The notes under the pieces: generated by a model
Told to the model about the DNA's origin: nothing
The model's input: the letters and a program-made list of their open reading frames with translations, nothing else
The model's database searches: none
Made by a program: the position numbers and the translations under genes
Shown: positions 1-11,334 of the stretch, one piece after another
Layout of the letters: every line of letters starts with the position of its first letter
How positions within the stretch are numbered: the first letter of the stretch is position 1
DNA from: Owenweeksia hongkongensis DSM 17368
GTDB taxonomy: Bacteria > Bacteroidota > Bacteroidia > Flavobacteriales > Schleiferiaceae
Assembly (NCBI GenBank): GCA_945865885.1
Contig: CAMBEZ010000015.1
Span: 1-45,244, forward strand
Direction: 5' to 3'
Length of the DNA: 45,244 nt

Positions 1-287
1 CGATTCTTGCTAAAAGTTTTGTCGTAAAACAAGACGCGGCCCAAAGTAGCACCGTGATCCGTAACCGGATTGGTAAAAGGCGTGTTGTCGCGATTTAGGA
101 CGTTGGGTGTTGCAAAATGAGCAGGGACCTGCGGATTGCTGTAGTTGTATGGTTCGCTTGGCAAGTTCAGTGCTTCCGCCACCGGATCCGTGGGCTCCTC
201 AGGGCGACAACCCACAAAAACCAATGTTGTTGCTCCCAAGGCAGCGACCCACCGGAGCCCTACGAATGTACTTTTTCGTTCCCTCAT
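1..287 (-). CDS. Di-heme cytochrome c peroxidase-like lipoprotein (5' end only)
   Basis: Only the first 95 codons lie in the window; the gene continues past the left edge. The start is the ATG read at 287-285. A positive N-terminus and hydrophobic stretch end in FVGC with Cys27, a plausible lipobox, so the product is probably a lipoprotein. The mature part carries NPQVPAHF, DNTPFTNPVTD and GATLGRVLFYDK, the N-terminal signature of the bacterial di-heme cytochrome c peroxidase/MauG family, in which the first CxxCH heme site follows shortly. That site would lie beyond the edge, so heme binding cannot be checked here. Family members reduce hydrogen peroxide in the periplasm using cytochrome c electrons. 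Family assignment is fairly sure; the exact reaction (peroxidase or MauG-type oxidation) is not. Confidence 0.75.
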   Translation of the reverse strand, partial: MRERKSTFVGLRWVAALGATTLVFVGCRPEEPTDPVAEALNLPSEPYNYSNPQVPAHFATPNVLNRDNTPFTNPVTDHGATLGRVLFYDKTFSKN

Positions 288-298
288 GATACTTGGAT

Positions 299-332
299 TA
301 AAAGTACCCCAATTCGTTTAACGATGACCAAA
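299..332 (-). promoter_or_regulatory. Possible promoter of the peroxidase-like gene
   Basis: On the minus strand TTTG (332-329) is followed after 22 bases by TACTTTTA (306-299), one base off the Bacteroidota -7 consensus TAnnTTTG. The box ends 11 bases before the ATG at 287, so the leader would be very short. No experiment supports it. Confidence 0.35.
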
Positions 333-378
333 AAAAGTTTGCGGCGCCGTTGCCAACGGATGCCTACACAAGACTATT

Positions 379-1098
379 TCAGCGCCGTCCGTTCGCCTGA
401 ATCAAAAATATACAGGGTCGTTTGTGCAGGTTTGGTGCGGCCACAGCGCGCCATTCCCGAACGGTTCGCATCGAAATCCACTCGGTGGCAAGGGTCAAAT
501 CTACCGCTACGCACAAGCGTGTTTCCGGCTGCAACGCCGCCAAGGCAGATTCCCAAGTAGCCCCGTTTCGGTAGGGAGTTTCAATAATCAACTGCGTGGA
601 CGGGACGCCGGGTGACTGCGTTGAACGGGCCTCCAACGCTTGCCAAGCTTTTTTCCGGGCCGCTGCGTCAACGGGCAGGTAGCCGTTGAACGCGAACTGT
701 TGACCGTTCAAACCGCTCGCCATCAGCGCCAACAAAAGGGAAGAGGGACCCACCAGGGGAACCACGCGAATGCCCATCCGGTGTGCCTCCGCCACTACCA
801 AAGCACCGGGGTCTGCCACGCCGGGAACACCAGCTTCAGACATCAAAACCACCGTTTCTCCGGAAACGGCCGGAGCTAGAAAATCGCGTATGCCTTGTTC
901 GGGGTGGTGCTTGTCCAACTCGTGCACCACCAAATCAGCCTGCACGATTCCCGGATGCAGCAGTTTGAGGTGATGACGCGCCGTTTTGCTGTTCTCCACC
1001 ACAAAATAGCGCGCGGAAGAAACAGCGTCCAGCAGTTTTTGCGGAAAAAGGTCTGATGCAGGGGCGGGCCCCAAGAAAGTGGGGACCAGTAGAAGCAC
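379..1098 (-). CDS. SAM-dependent methyltransferase, tetrapyrrole-methylase/RsmI-like family
   Basis: A 239-residue protein of the RsmI/tetrapyrrole methylase superfamily. Hallmarks are an N-terminal LVPTFLG strand, VVENSKTAR near residue 34, SEAGVPGVADPG at about residues 87-98 (the SAM-site loop) and VGPSSLLLALMASG further on. Bacteroidota carry a short RsmI-like paralogue of this kind besides true RsmI, which 2'-O-methylates C1402 of 16S rRNA; whether this paralogue modifies rRNA is not established, so no symbol is given. The start is a GTG immediately after the dnaA stop (TAAGTG, no spacer), which implies co-transcription and probably coupled translation with dnaA. An upstream start would run into dnaA. 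Confidence 0.8.
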   Translation of the reverse strand: MLLLVPTFLGPAPASDLFPQKLLDAVSSARYFVVENSKTARHHLKLLHPGIVQADLVVHELDKHHPEQGIRDFLAPAVSGETVVLMSEAGVPGVADPGALVVAEAHRMGIRVVPLVGPSSLLLALMASGLNGQQFAFNGYLPVDAAARKKAWQALEARSTQSPGVPSTQLIIETPYRNGATWESALAALQPETRLCVAVDLTLATEWISMRTVREWRAVAAPNLHKRPCIFLIQANGRR

Positions 1099-2532
1099 TT
1101 AAGCCAAGGTCAATTTTTTGCGCAATTCGTCCACGTACGTGCGGAAGCGCTTGTCGGTTTCCGAAAGGTTGTTTACCGTACGGCAAGCGTGGAGCACGGT
1201 AGCGTGATCCTTGTTCCCGCACTGCGCACCAATGGTGGCCAAGGAGCTTTTCGTCAATTGCTTGGCAAAAAACATGGTCAATTGGCGGGCTTGAACGATT
1301 TCGCGCTTGCGGGTTTTGCTCTTGAGGAGCTCCGTAGGCATGTCAAAATAATCGCAAACCACTTTTTGGATGTAATCGATGCTGATTTCGCGCGATGTGT
1401 TCTTGACGAACTTATCAATCATCTGCTTCGCCAACTCCACCGTAATCTTCTTTTTGTTCAAAGAAGATTGAGCTAAAAGGGAGATTAAAGCACCTTCCAA
1501 TTCGCGAACGCTGGAGTGGATGGAGTACGCTAAGTATTCCACAACATCTTCCGGCATTTCGATTCCGTCGATGTAGAGTTTTTTGCGCAAAATAGCAATA
1601 CGCGTCTCTAAATCAGGTTTTTGCAAGTCCGCACTCAACCCCCACTTAAATCGAGAAAGGAGACGTTGTTCCATGCCTTGCAAATCCACAGGAGCACGAT
1701 CAGAGGTAAGAACTACTTGTTTTCCGCTTTGGTGGAGGTGGTTAAAAATCTCAAAGAAAACGTCTTGGGTCTTTTCTTTTCCGCTGAAAGACTGCACGTC
1801 GTCCATGATCAATACATCGATCATTTGGTAGAAGTGCACAAAATCGTTCTTGGTGTTGTTCCTTATGGAATCGATGAATTGCTGCGTGAAGCGTTCCGCA
1901 GAAACATACAAAACGGTCTTTTCCGGGTAACGGTCTTTGATTTCGATCCCAATGGAGTGTGCCAAATGGGTTTTACCCAATCCTACACCACCGTAAATCA
2001 ATAAAGGATTGAAGGAGGTTCCTCCAGGCTTATTTGCCACAGCATAGCCGGCAGAACGGGCCAAACGATTGCAATCACCTTCGATGTAGTTGTCAAAGGT
2101 GTAGTTGGGGTTCAACTGACTTTCAACGTGAACCTTTTTCAGGCCCGGAATCACAAAAGGATTGCGGATGCCTTCAACACCGCCAATTTCCACCGGCATC
2201 GAAACGTAAGGGTTTTGAATGGGTGCGCGGTTGGTTGAAGGGATTTTCAACGTTTGCGGCTCCGTATTGCCGTACGTGTTTTCCATTACAATGGAATACA
2301 CCAGCTTGGCATCCTCACCTAATTCTTTAGTGATGGCGCTTTTCAGAAGTTTGATGTAGTGGGCCTCTAGCCACTCGTAGGTAAATTTGGAAGGTACCTG
2401 AACGGTAATCGCTTTGCCTTGCAGCTTAAGCGCCTTGATGGGAAGAAACCACGTGGTAAATGCTTGTGGGGTTATGTTGTCCTCAATAAAGGACAAACAA
2501 TTCTTCCAAACGGCTTCGGCGCTCCGTTCCAT
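1099..2532 (-). CDS. dnaA: Chromosomal replication initiator DnaA
   Basis: Full-length DnaA of 477 residues from the ATG at 2532. An N-terminal DnaB/DiaA-binding domain (about 1-80, with VWKNC and FTTWFLPI) is followed by a linker, then the AAA+ domain with Walker A GGVGLGKT at 181-188 and Walker B LIMDD at 241-245, and the C-terminal DNA-binding domain with the signature KDHATVLHAC at 441-450. It binds DnaA boxes, opens oriC and loads the helicase. An in-frame start 15 codons upstream exists, but the extra residues (MPPLRKSKC...) do not resemble DnaA and the alignable protein begins at MERSAEAVW. It is followed without spacer by the methyltransferase and is divergent from the thioesterase. 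Confidence 0.97.
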   Translation of the reverse strand: MERSAEAVWKNCLSFIEDNITPQAFTTWFLPIKALKLQGKAITVQVPSKFTYEWLEAHYIKLLKSAITKELGEDAKLVYSIVMENTYGNTEPQTLKIPSTNRAPIQNPYVSMPVEIGGVEGIRNPFVIPGLKKVHVESQLNPNYTFDNYIEGDCNRLARSAGYAVANKPGGTSFNPLLIYGGVGLGKTHLAHSIGIEIKDRYPEKTVLYVSAERFTQQFIDSIRNNTKNDFVHFYQMIDVLIMDDVQSFSGKEKTQDVFFEIFNHLHQSGKQVVLTSDRAPVDLQGMEQRLLSRFKWGLSADLQKPDLETRIAILRKKLYIDGIEMPEDVVEYLAYSIHSSVRELEGALISLLAQSSLNKKKITVELAKQMIDKFVKNTSREISIDYIQKVVCDYFDMPTELLKSKTRKREIVQARQLTMFFAKQLTKSSLATIGAQCGNKDHATVLHACRTVNNLSETDKRFRTYVDELRKKLTLA

Positions 2533-2615
2533 AGGGGGTATTCTCGTATTACATTTGGACTTCCGAAGGGGTGGCACGTTGCCAATTCCGCGGGGTCGTT
2601 TTGATCTGACAAAGC

Positions 2616-2624
2616 TGTCGATAA
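2616..2624 (-). promoter_or_regulatory. DnaA-box-like site upstream of dnaA
   Basis: The minus strand reads TTATCGACA, one mismatch from the DnaA box TTATNCACA. It lies 84 bases upstream of the dnaA start in the 215-base dnaA/thioesterase gap, beside an AT-rich run (about 2621-2675). It could allow autoregulation. One imperfect copy is not enough to call an origin. Confidence 0.25.
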
Positions 2625-2747
2625 ATTTGTCATTAAAAAAATGTTTAACCCCTTGATTTTAGGTTTTTTTTTGTGTAAGGAGAATGTTAAGCGGACCCTT
2701 GGAGATGTCAGTGTTTGTCTTTTAAGTAATTGAATATAAACGATTTA

Positions 2748-3170
2748 ATGATTTCACACAGTACAGAAATTCGTGTACGCTACGCTGAGACGGACCGCAT
2801 GGGATACGTTTACTACGGGAACTACCCAACTTACTTTGAGGTAGGTCGCGTGGAATGGTTGCGCGCACTGGGTTTGAGTTACAAAGAGTTGGAAGACTCG
2901 GGCACCATGTTGCCGGTTTTGAACCTGCACGTTAAGTACATCCGACCTGCGCGTTACGACGAATTACTCACGTTGATCACCCGGGTAGAAAAGTGGCCAG
3001 GTACCCGTTTGGAGTTCCACCACGAAGTTTTAGGACCCAGCGGTGAGCGGCTCACTCTGGCAACCGTCGAATTGGTATTTGCCCATACGGACACCGGAAG
3101 GCCCAAGAACGCTCCGGATTCCGTTTTGAACGCCATGCGGCCTTACTTTCCAGAAGGCTCAGCCGAATAA
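2748..3170 (+). CDS. Acyl-CoA thioesterase, YbgC/FadM-type hotdog fold
   Basis: A 140-residue single hotdog-domain protein. The motif YAETDRMGYVYYGNY at about residues 12-26 is the 4-hydroxybenzoyl-CoA thioesterase signature, with the nucleophile/general-base Asp16. FEVGRVEWLRALG follows on the long helix. These enzymes hydrolyse short or medium acyl-CoA thioesters; the substrate cannot be told from sequence. The ATG at 2748 is preferred over a TTG at 2730 because the family normally begins only a few residues before the first strand. The gene is divergent from dnaA and converges on the metallopeptidase gene, with 12 bases between the stops. No clear promoter consensus was found in front of it. 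Confidence 0.88.
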   Translation: MISHSTEIRVRYAETDRMGYVYYGNYPTYFEVGRVEWLRALGLSYKELEDSGTMLPVLNLHVKYIRPARYDELLTLITRVEKWPGTRLEFHHEVLGPSGERLTLATVELVFAHTDTGRPKNAPDSVLNAMRPYFPEGSAE

Positions 3171-3182
3171 AAAGTTATGCGG

Positions 3183-4916
3183 CTAAAAGCCAGTCCAACG
3201 AAAGTGCCCGTGCGAACCATTGGTCTCCCAACGAAGCAGGTAGGTTCCTGGGGGTAAGTTCCAAAGCGACCGCAGGTTGTGCAAGCCTGCAGCAACATGA
3301 ACGTTGCCTACGTTGCGACCGTTGAGGTCTGTGCAAGTAACGTCTAAGGTGGTGGTGGCCACAAAACCTTCTTCTGTACCCCAGGCATACTGCGAGAAAA
3401 CGGTAGCGTGCTCTTCGTCAGACGCCTTGGGCAGTAAAATTTGCCAGGTCGCGAAGTCCCGGTGCAATCGCCAGGCGTTGGTTCCGTTGTTGCGCAAAGT
3501 GTCTGCCTGCAAAACCAATTCCGCGGCCGTTCGGTAGGACATGCCAGACGCCCACTGGTGAGCACTTTCCAGCACCAAGGCATCCATTTCGTTGCGTCCC
3601 ACGTGCGGCCAGCTGCGCATTAGAGCGTCCACAAATACATTGGTGTGCGCATAGATGTTGAAGAACGAAAGTCCTGGATACATTTTTTGGGTCCCGTTTT
3701 GCGCGGATCTGCCGCTCCAGAATTCGTTGTGTCCGTCCCAGCCAAAGACGCGTTGCCAGCCAAAGTTGTTGAGGAATCGGGAATAACTGACGGCCCAATA
3801 ATCGCCAAACGCTTCGTCCAAGGAATTGCGTTCGTCGCCAAAATTGGTGTTCGGCACTATGGCTTGCGATAGGGCGTGGCCGTATTCGTGCACCACTACG
3901 TCCGCGTCTTCCGCATCGTCTACACCGCCTTCCCCAAAGTAAAGACGGGGAGGGGTGGTACTCCAATCAAAAAAGCTGTTGTCTTGGCCGTTGATCGCGT
4001 GCGGATCCACGGGAATCGCATAGGGAACGGCGGTGAAACCCAAAGCAGAAGTATGGTTTTTAAAGGATTGGATGTGGTAAAACGCATTGACGTCCTCAAA
4101 GCGGTTGTCCGTGCGGGAAAACGCAAAAGACGGGATGCTGGAGGTTGCGGGTGCGGAGGTAGGAGGGTCAAAGTCTTCAATTACAACGGATCCTGAGCTC
4201 AGGACGAATTGGGTGCCGGTCCAGGTAGCTTGGAAGCCCTTAGTCACCCGCAAGGGGTCCAAAACAGCTGAATTGGCGTCGTTGAGGTCTACGTACTGCC
4301 CCCCGTAGGTAACCCCGGCCTTCGTCAGGGGGTCTGGCTCAAATACTAAGCCGGTAACGGTAGTGTCCGTTTGAACGGCGTGTTCGTCGGATTCAAAATG
4401 AACCAACATGTCGCGTTCGTACAACGTCGCTCCAGTTTGGTCGTCCTCAAAACGCTCCCACCAGCGGTGCTCGGGTTCGGTGGTGCGCACCCGGGTTTGC
4501 CAGGCAGAAACCCACGTTATCGCGTTTTCGTCAAAGTAATAAACCGGTGTTTTTGGGGCCGACGGTTCGGGATTCCAGAGCGGTGCAGGCAATTGCTCCG
4601 CCCGGGGGTAGTAGGGAACAACAGCCGAAACTACTTGACCGTTGCGGCGAACGCACACGTTGGCTTGCAGCCCAAACGCAGGAACTGCGCCGGCATAAAC
4701 CCCGTAAAGACGGTAGTCTGCCGTTGGCGTTTGTTCCTTGTGTTCCATCCGGTAGGCCCAACCTGGAGGCAAGGGGAGACGTTCGGTCAACCAGGCGTGC
4801 GTCGCCTCGTCCGAGCGGGCCTCCAAGGGCGCGTCCGGGTGGTAAATCTGTCCCAACAGGCCGGACGGTGCTAAAAGGACTAATCCAACGATGAAAAGAC
4901 TGCGAATTGGCTGCAT
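3183..4916 (-). CDS. Secreted zinc metallopeptidase (gluzincin) with probable type IX sorting tail
   Basis: A 577-residue exported protein. Residues 1-22 form a typical signal peptide (hydrophobic core FIVGLVLLAPSGLLG, then QIY). The catalytic signature is HEYGH at 343-347 with the third zinc ligand Glu368 in LDEAFGDY, the HExxH-x20-E arrangement of gluzincins such as M4 and M36. The roughly 300 residues before it would be propeptide and accessory domain. The last 55 residues contain DLNGR, LPPGTYLLRWE and end RWTGF, resembling a divergent type A C-terminal domain that directs proteins through the type IX secretion system; porD lies elsewhere in this window. It sits six bases after ribD, and a TATCTTCG box (4952-4945) inside ribD could give it its own promoter. 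Exact peptidase family unresolved. Confidence 0.8.
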   Translation of the reverse strand: MQPIRSLFIVGLVLLAPSGLLGQIYHPDAPLEARSDEATHAWLTERLPLPPGWAYRMEHKEQTPTADYRLYGVYAGAVPAFGLQANVCVRRNGQVVSAVVPYYPRAEQLPAPLWNPEPSAPKTPVYYFDENAITWVSAWQTRVRTTEPEHRWWERFEDDQTGATLYERDMLVHFESDEHAVQTDTTVTGLVFEPDPLTKAGVTYGGQYVDLNDANSAVLDPLRVTKGFQATWTGTQFVLSSGSVVIEDFDPPTSAPATSSIPSFAFSRTDNRFEDVNAFYHIQSFKNHTSALGFTAVPYAIPVDPHAINGQDNSFFDWSTTPPRLYFGEGGVDDAEDADVVVHEYGHALSQAIVPNTNFGDERNSLDEAFGDYWAVSYSRFLNNFGWQRVFGWDGHNEFWSGRSAQNGTQKMYPGLSFFNIYAHTNVFVDALMRSWPHVGRNEMDALVLESAHQWASGMSYRTAAELVLQADTLRNNGTNAWRLHRDFATWQILLPKASDEEHATVFSQYAWGTEEGFVATTTLDVTCTDLNGRNVGNVHVAAGLHNLRSLWNLPPGTYLLRWETNGSHGHFRWTGF

Positions 4917-4922
4917 GGTAAC

Positions 4923-5966
4923 TTATTCAGTAAGGTCTGTACTACGAAGATACACGCGACATTCGGTGGCGCCCAAGCGTTTGGGAAAACCACGGTTCGT
5001 TTGTTCCGAGCCGGTTAGGGGTTGGGCATTGTCTGGCAGGCTTGGCGCCCAAACGGACGGAGTCCAAGGCCGGTCTTGGGTCAATACCCGCAACTCGTCC
5101 CACAAGCCAGCTTGCAAAAAATAGGCCAAAACAGACGCACCTCCTTCCACCAGTACCGAGCGAATTCCATTTTCGTGGCACCACGCTAGGGCGTCTTCTG
5201 GTTTGGCAAAGCAGGTAACATCTGATGGCAAAGGGGTGGACGGCGTGCCCAGTACCAAGCGCCGGGGAGCGCGCCCACCCACCAAGCGTGCATTCAATTG
5301 CGGCCGGTCCAAATCCCACGTTCGGGCGCCCACCAGTAGGGCATCTTCTTCCGACCGCCAGCGGTGCACCACCACCTGTGCTTCCGGCGATGAAACGGGG
5401 AAGGGGCCGGGATGTTCAACGGTTCGGGCTGCATCCATGCCCCCGTCAGGGGTTTGGGCCCATTTCAAAACCAAATAGGGCCTTTGTTGTTCCACCGAAA
5501 CCAGAAATCGACGGTTGATCCAACGGCACCAGTCTTGAAGCTCCAGGGATGCTGCTTCCACCACTACGTCGGCTGCTTCCAAAAGGCGCAATCCGTTTCC
5601 GGAGACCCGTGGATCCGGATCTTCGGTGCCGTACACCACCCGCCCAATTCCGGCAGACACCAGGGCGTCCGCGCAGGGTGGGGTCTTGCCGTGGTGTGCG
5701 CAGGGTTCCAGCGTTACGTAGGCCGTGGCGAGCGGCAAAAGCAATCGGTCCTCTGGGGAAAGGGCTGCCAAGGCTGCTGCCTCCGCGTGCAAATCCCCGG
5801 CGCGCCGGTGAAAACCCTCCGCCAGCAAGCGTTCGTCGGGTTGTCCCGGTCGGTACACCAAACAGCAACCCACCACGGGGTTGGGCGACGTATGCCCCAA
5901 AGCCCGAACCGCCAACTCCGCGGCGCGGAGCATACCTTTGCGGTCTGCGGCAGGGGTAGATTGCAT
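4923..5966 (-). CDS. ribD: Bifunctional pyrimidine deaminase/reductase RibD
   Basis: A 347-residue fusion for riboflavin synthesis: deamination then reduction of the GTP cyclohydrolase II product. The N-terminal deaminase has SPNPVVG at 27-33, zinc ligand His60 with catalytic Glu62 (HAEAAAL), and zinc ligands Cys89 and Cys98 (LEPCAHHGKTPPC). The C-terminal reductase (from about 150) has PYLVLKWAQTPDG and RSVLVEGGASV. The ATG at 5966 begins the alignable protein. A longer in-frame reading to 6239 would add 91 unrelated residues and lie across the divergent prmC, so it is rejected. A TACCTTTG box sits four bases before the start. No other rib genes are in the window. Confidence 0.95.
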   Translation of the reverse strand: MQSTPAADRKGMLRAAELAVRALGHTSPNPVVGCCLVYRPGQPDERLLAEGFHRRAGDLHAEAAALAALSPEDRLLLPLATAYVTLEPCAHHGKTPPCADALVSAGIGRVVYGTEDPDPRVSGNGLRLLEAADVVVEAASLELQDWCRWINRRFLVSVEQQRPYLVLKWAQTPDGGMDAARTVEHPGPFPVSSPEAQVVVHRWRSEEDALLVGARTWDLDRPQLNARLVGGRAPRRLVLGTPSTPLPSDVTCFAKPEDALAWCHENGIRSVLVEGGASVLAYFLQAGLWDELRVLTQDRPWTPSVWAPSLPDNAQPLTGSEQTNRGFPKRLGATECRVYLRSTDLTE

Positions 5967-5970
5967 GCAG

Positions 5971-5978
5971 CAAAGGTA
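5971..5978 (-). promoter_or_regulatory. -7 promoter box of ribD, nearly leaderless
   Basis: The minus strand carries TACCTTTG, a perfect TAnnTTTG, with only four bases (CTGC) before the ribD ATG. Transcription would begin at or next to the start codon. No convincing -33 TTTG is visible at the expected spacing. The box lies in the 18-base gap between ribD and divergent prmC. Confidence 0.55.
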
Positions 5979-5984
5979 CTGCAG

Positions 5985-9392
<3,408 letters not shown>

Positions 9393-9396
<4 letters not shown>

Positions 9397-10277
9397 GACA
9401 CAATCCATTTCAAGGGACCGGCTTGGCCCTAGTGACCCCCTTTGCCGCCGACGGATCTTTGGATCGTGCGGCTTTGGCGCGTTTGGTAAACCACTCCATC
9501 GACGGTGGTGTGGACTTTTTGGTGGTCTTAGGGACCACCGGCGAAACCGCGACCCTTGCCACCGACGAAAAAAAGCAGGTACTGGAGACTGTTGCGGAAA
9601 CCACCAACGGACGCATTCCTTTGGTGGTGGGCGTTGGCGGCAACAATACGGCCACAGTTTGTGCGCAGTTGGAAGCGGGACTTCCGTCGGGCTACACCGG
9701 CGTTCTCAGCGTTTCGCCCTACTACAACAAGCCCACGCAAGAAGGCATTTACCAACACTACACAGCGGTATGCGGCAGCACAGACGCTCCCGTCATCTTG
9801 TACAACGTACCCGGCCGAACCGGAAGCAACGTATTGGCAAACACGGTGTTGCGCGTGGCGCAAGACTGCCCGAACGCCGTGGCCATGAAAGAGGCCAGCG
9901 GAAATCTTGAACAAGCCATGGCCATCATTCAGTCTGCCCCGGCCGGTTTTGACGTACTCTCTGGCGACGACAACCTCACCCTTCCTTTGTTGGCATGCGG
10001 AGCAAAAGGCGTCATCAGCGTCAGCGGTCAGGCCTACCCACGTTTGTTCAGTGGAATGGTTCGGGACGCCCGAGCCGGGCGATTAGAAGATGCGCAACGT
10101 GCTCATTACGAATTATTTACTTTCACTCAATTGCTTTTTGCCGAAGGAAATCCCGGAGGGATTAAAGCAGCCTTGGCGCATTTGGGCTTGTGCGAAAACT
10201 TCCTCCGTCTGCCGTTGGTTCCGGTGTCTGCTGAGTTGAACGGTCAATTGCGTACGCTGGTTGCCCAACTCGCATGA
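9393..10277 (+). CDS. dapA: 4-hydroxy-tetrahydrodipicolinate synthase DapA
   Basis: A 294-residue TIM-barrel aldolase that condenses pyruvate with aspartate semialdehyde, the first committed step of lysine and diaminopimelate synthesis. Thr48-Thr49 lie in the GTTGE motif, Tyr137 and Arg142 in LYNVPGRTG, and the Schiff-base Lys166 in VAMKEASG. All key residues are present. It is linked by ATGA overlaps to the DUF6913 gene before it and the glycosyltransferase after it. Confidence 0.97.
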
Positions 10278-11323
10278 CGCCCTTGCGCCTGCTGTACGCT
10301 GTTCAAGGCACCGGGAACGGTCATGTTGCCCGTGCGCAAGCCCTTGTTCCGCTCTTGCTGGCGCAACCCAACGTTCGGTTGGATTTGGTTGTTTCCGGTA
10401 CCTTGGTGGATGTGGGGCTTCCCCTAACTCCTCGGGAGCGCTACGCAGGTTTCTCCTTTCGGTACGGGAAGAGCGGGGGCATTGACTGGTTCCAAACGTT
10501 CTGGGCGAATTCCTGGTGGAAACTACTTCGTTCCATCCAAAAGACACCCGTAGCGGAATACGATTTGGTGCTCAACGATTTTGAGCCCGTAACGGCCTAC
10601 GCCTGCAAATGGCGTAAAATCCCCATCATCGACATCAGCCACCAGGCCGGCGTTCGGCATCCCGGTGCGGCCCGTCCCAAACACCAGGACCCTTTGGCGG
10701 AGTGGGTGCTGGCGAATTTTGCCCCCGCAAACCGGTGCTTGGGATTTCATTTTGTTGCTCAGGGCATCAACTACCGAACCCCCGTCATTCGCCCAACCGT
10801 TCGCCAACTGAAGCGTGCTGTGGACGGTTCCGTATTGGTGTACTTGCCCGCCTATGCCCCGGAGGTTCTGCTTCCGGTATTGATGGGGTTGAGCCAACGC
10901 GTTTGGCACGTTTTTGTGCGGCCAGGCACGCCGCTTCCCCAAAACACTCCGGAACACGTGAATTGGCATGCCATTGATCAAGAAGCTTTTTTGGATCGAC
11001 TGTCCCGGGCCAGCCACGTACTTTGTTCCGCTGGATTTGAACTGCCGGCAGAAGCTCTGTTTTTTGGTGCTGCGCTAGTGATTGTTCCGATTGCCGGCCA
11101 ATACGAACAGTCTTGCAATGCTGCTGAAGCAAAAAAATTGGGCGCGCGTGTTTTGCGCAGTCTTCATCGGCCCAAAGACCGCCAAAAATTGACTGATTGG
11201 CTGGGATTGGAACGAGGACATCCCGTGTATTTTCCGGACGAAACCGAAACTTTGGTGCAGGATTTGCTGCGTCGGTTTCGGGAAAATCCCCAACTGCCGG
11301 ACTACGTCCGCGCCAAATCGTAA
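10274..11323 (+). CDS. Glycosyltransferase, MurG/GT-B-like
   Basis: A 349-residue protein with an N-terminal LLYAVQGTGNGHVARAQAL motif, the glycine-rich GxGHxxR entrance typical of MurG-like GT-B enzymes and of the MJ1255/TIGR00661 type family. A C-terminal donor-site-like region reads SHVLCSAGFELPAEALFFGAALVIVPIAGQYEQ, matching the G-G-x-x-E and P-x-x-x-Q-x-N-A positions. Donor and acceptor are unknown. It starts at the ATGA overlap with dapA. Its TAA stop doubles as the first three bases of a TAAGTTTG promoter-like box in front of bamD. Confidence 0.75.
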   Translation: MTPLRLLYAVQGTGNGHVARAQALVPLLLAQPNVRLDLVVSGTLVDVGLPLTPRERYAGFSFRYGKSGGIDWFQTFWANSWWKLLRSIQKTPVAEYDLVLNDFEPVTAYACKWRKIPIIDISHQAGVRHPGAARPKHQDPLAEWVLANFAPANRCLGFHFVAQGINYRTPVIRPTVRQLKRAVDGSVLVYLPAYAPEVLLPVLMGLSQRVWHVFVRPGTPLPQNTPEHVNWHAIDQEAFLDRLSRASHVLCSAGFELPAEALFFGAALVIVPIAGQYEQSCNAAEAKKLGARVLRSLHRPKDRQKLTDWLGLERGHPVYFPDETETLVQDLLRRFRENPQLPDYVRAKS

Positions 11324-11328
11324 GTTTG
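11321..11328 (+). promoter_or_regulatory. -7 promoter-like box before bamD, overlapping an upstream stop codon
   Basis: TAAGTTTG is a perfect TAnnTTTG and its TAA is the stop codon of the glycosyltransferase. Six bases separate it from the bamD ATG. No clear -33 element is seen. It may let bamD and the genes after it be transcribed separately from the upstream part of the train. Confidence 0.4.
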
Positions 11329-11334
11329 CGCTCC

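Noticed and set aside
379-1098. Calling the methyltransferase rsmI
   Set aside because: Bacteroidota carry two related proteins; this one looks like the shorter paralogue, so the symbol was withheld.
2533-2577. A longer DnaA reading starting at 2577
   Set aside because: The extra 15 residues do not resemble DnaA; the alignable protein starts at the ATG at 2532.
2578-2747. Chromosomal origin oriC next to dnaA
   Set aside because: Only one mismatched DnaA box is visible and no cluster; the claim needs whole-chromosome skew.
5412-5984. A long N-terminal extension of PrmC
   Set aside because: It is the antisense of ribD; PrmC homology begins at 5985.
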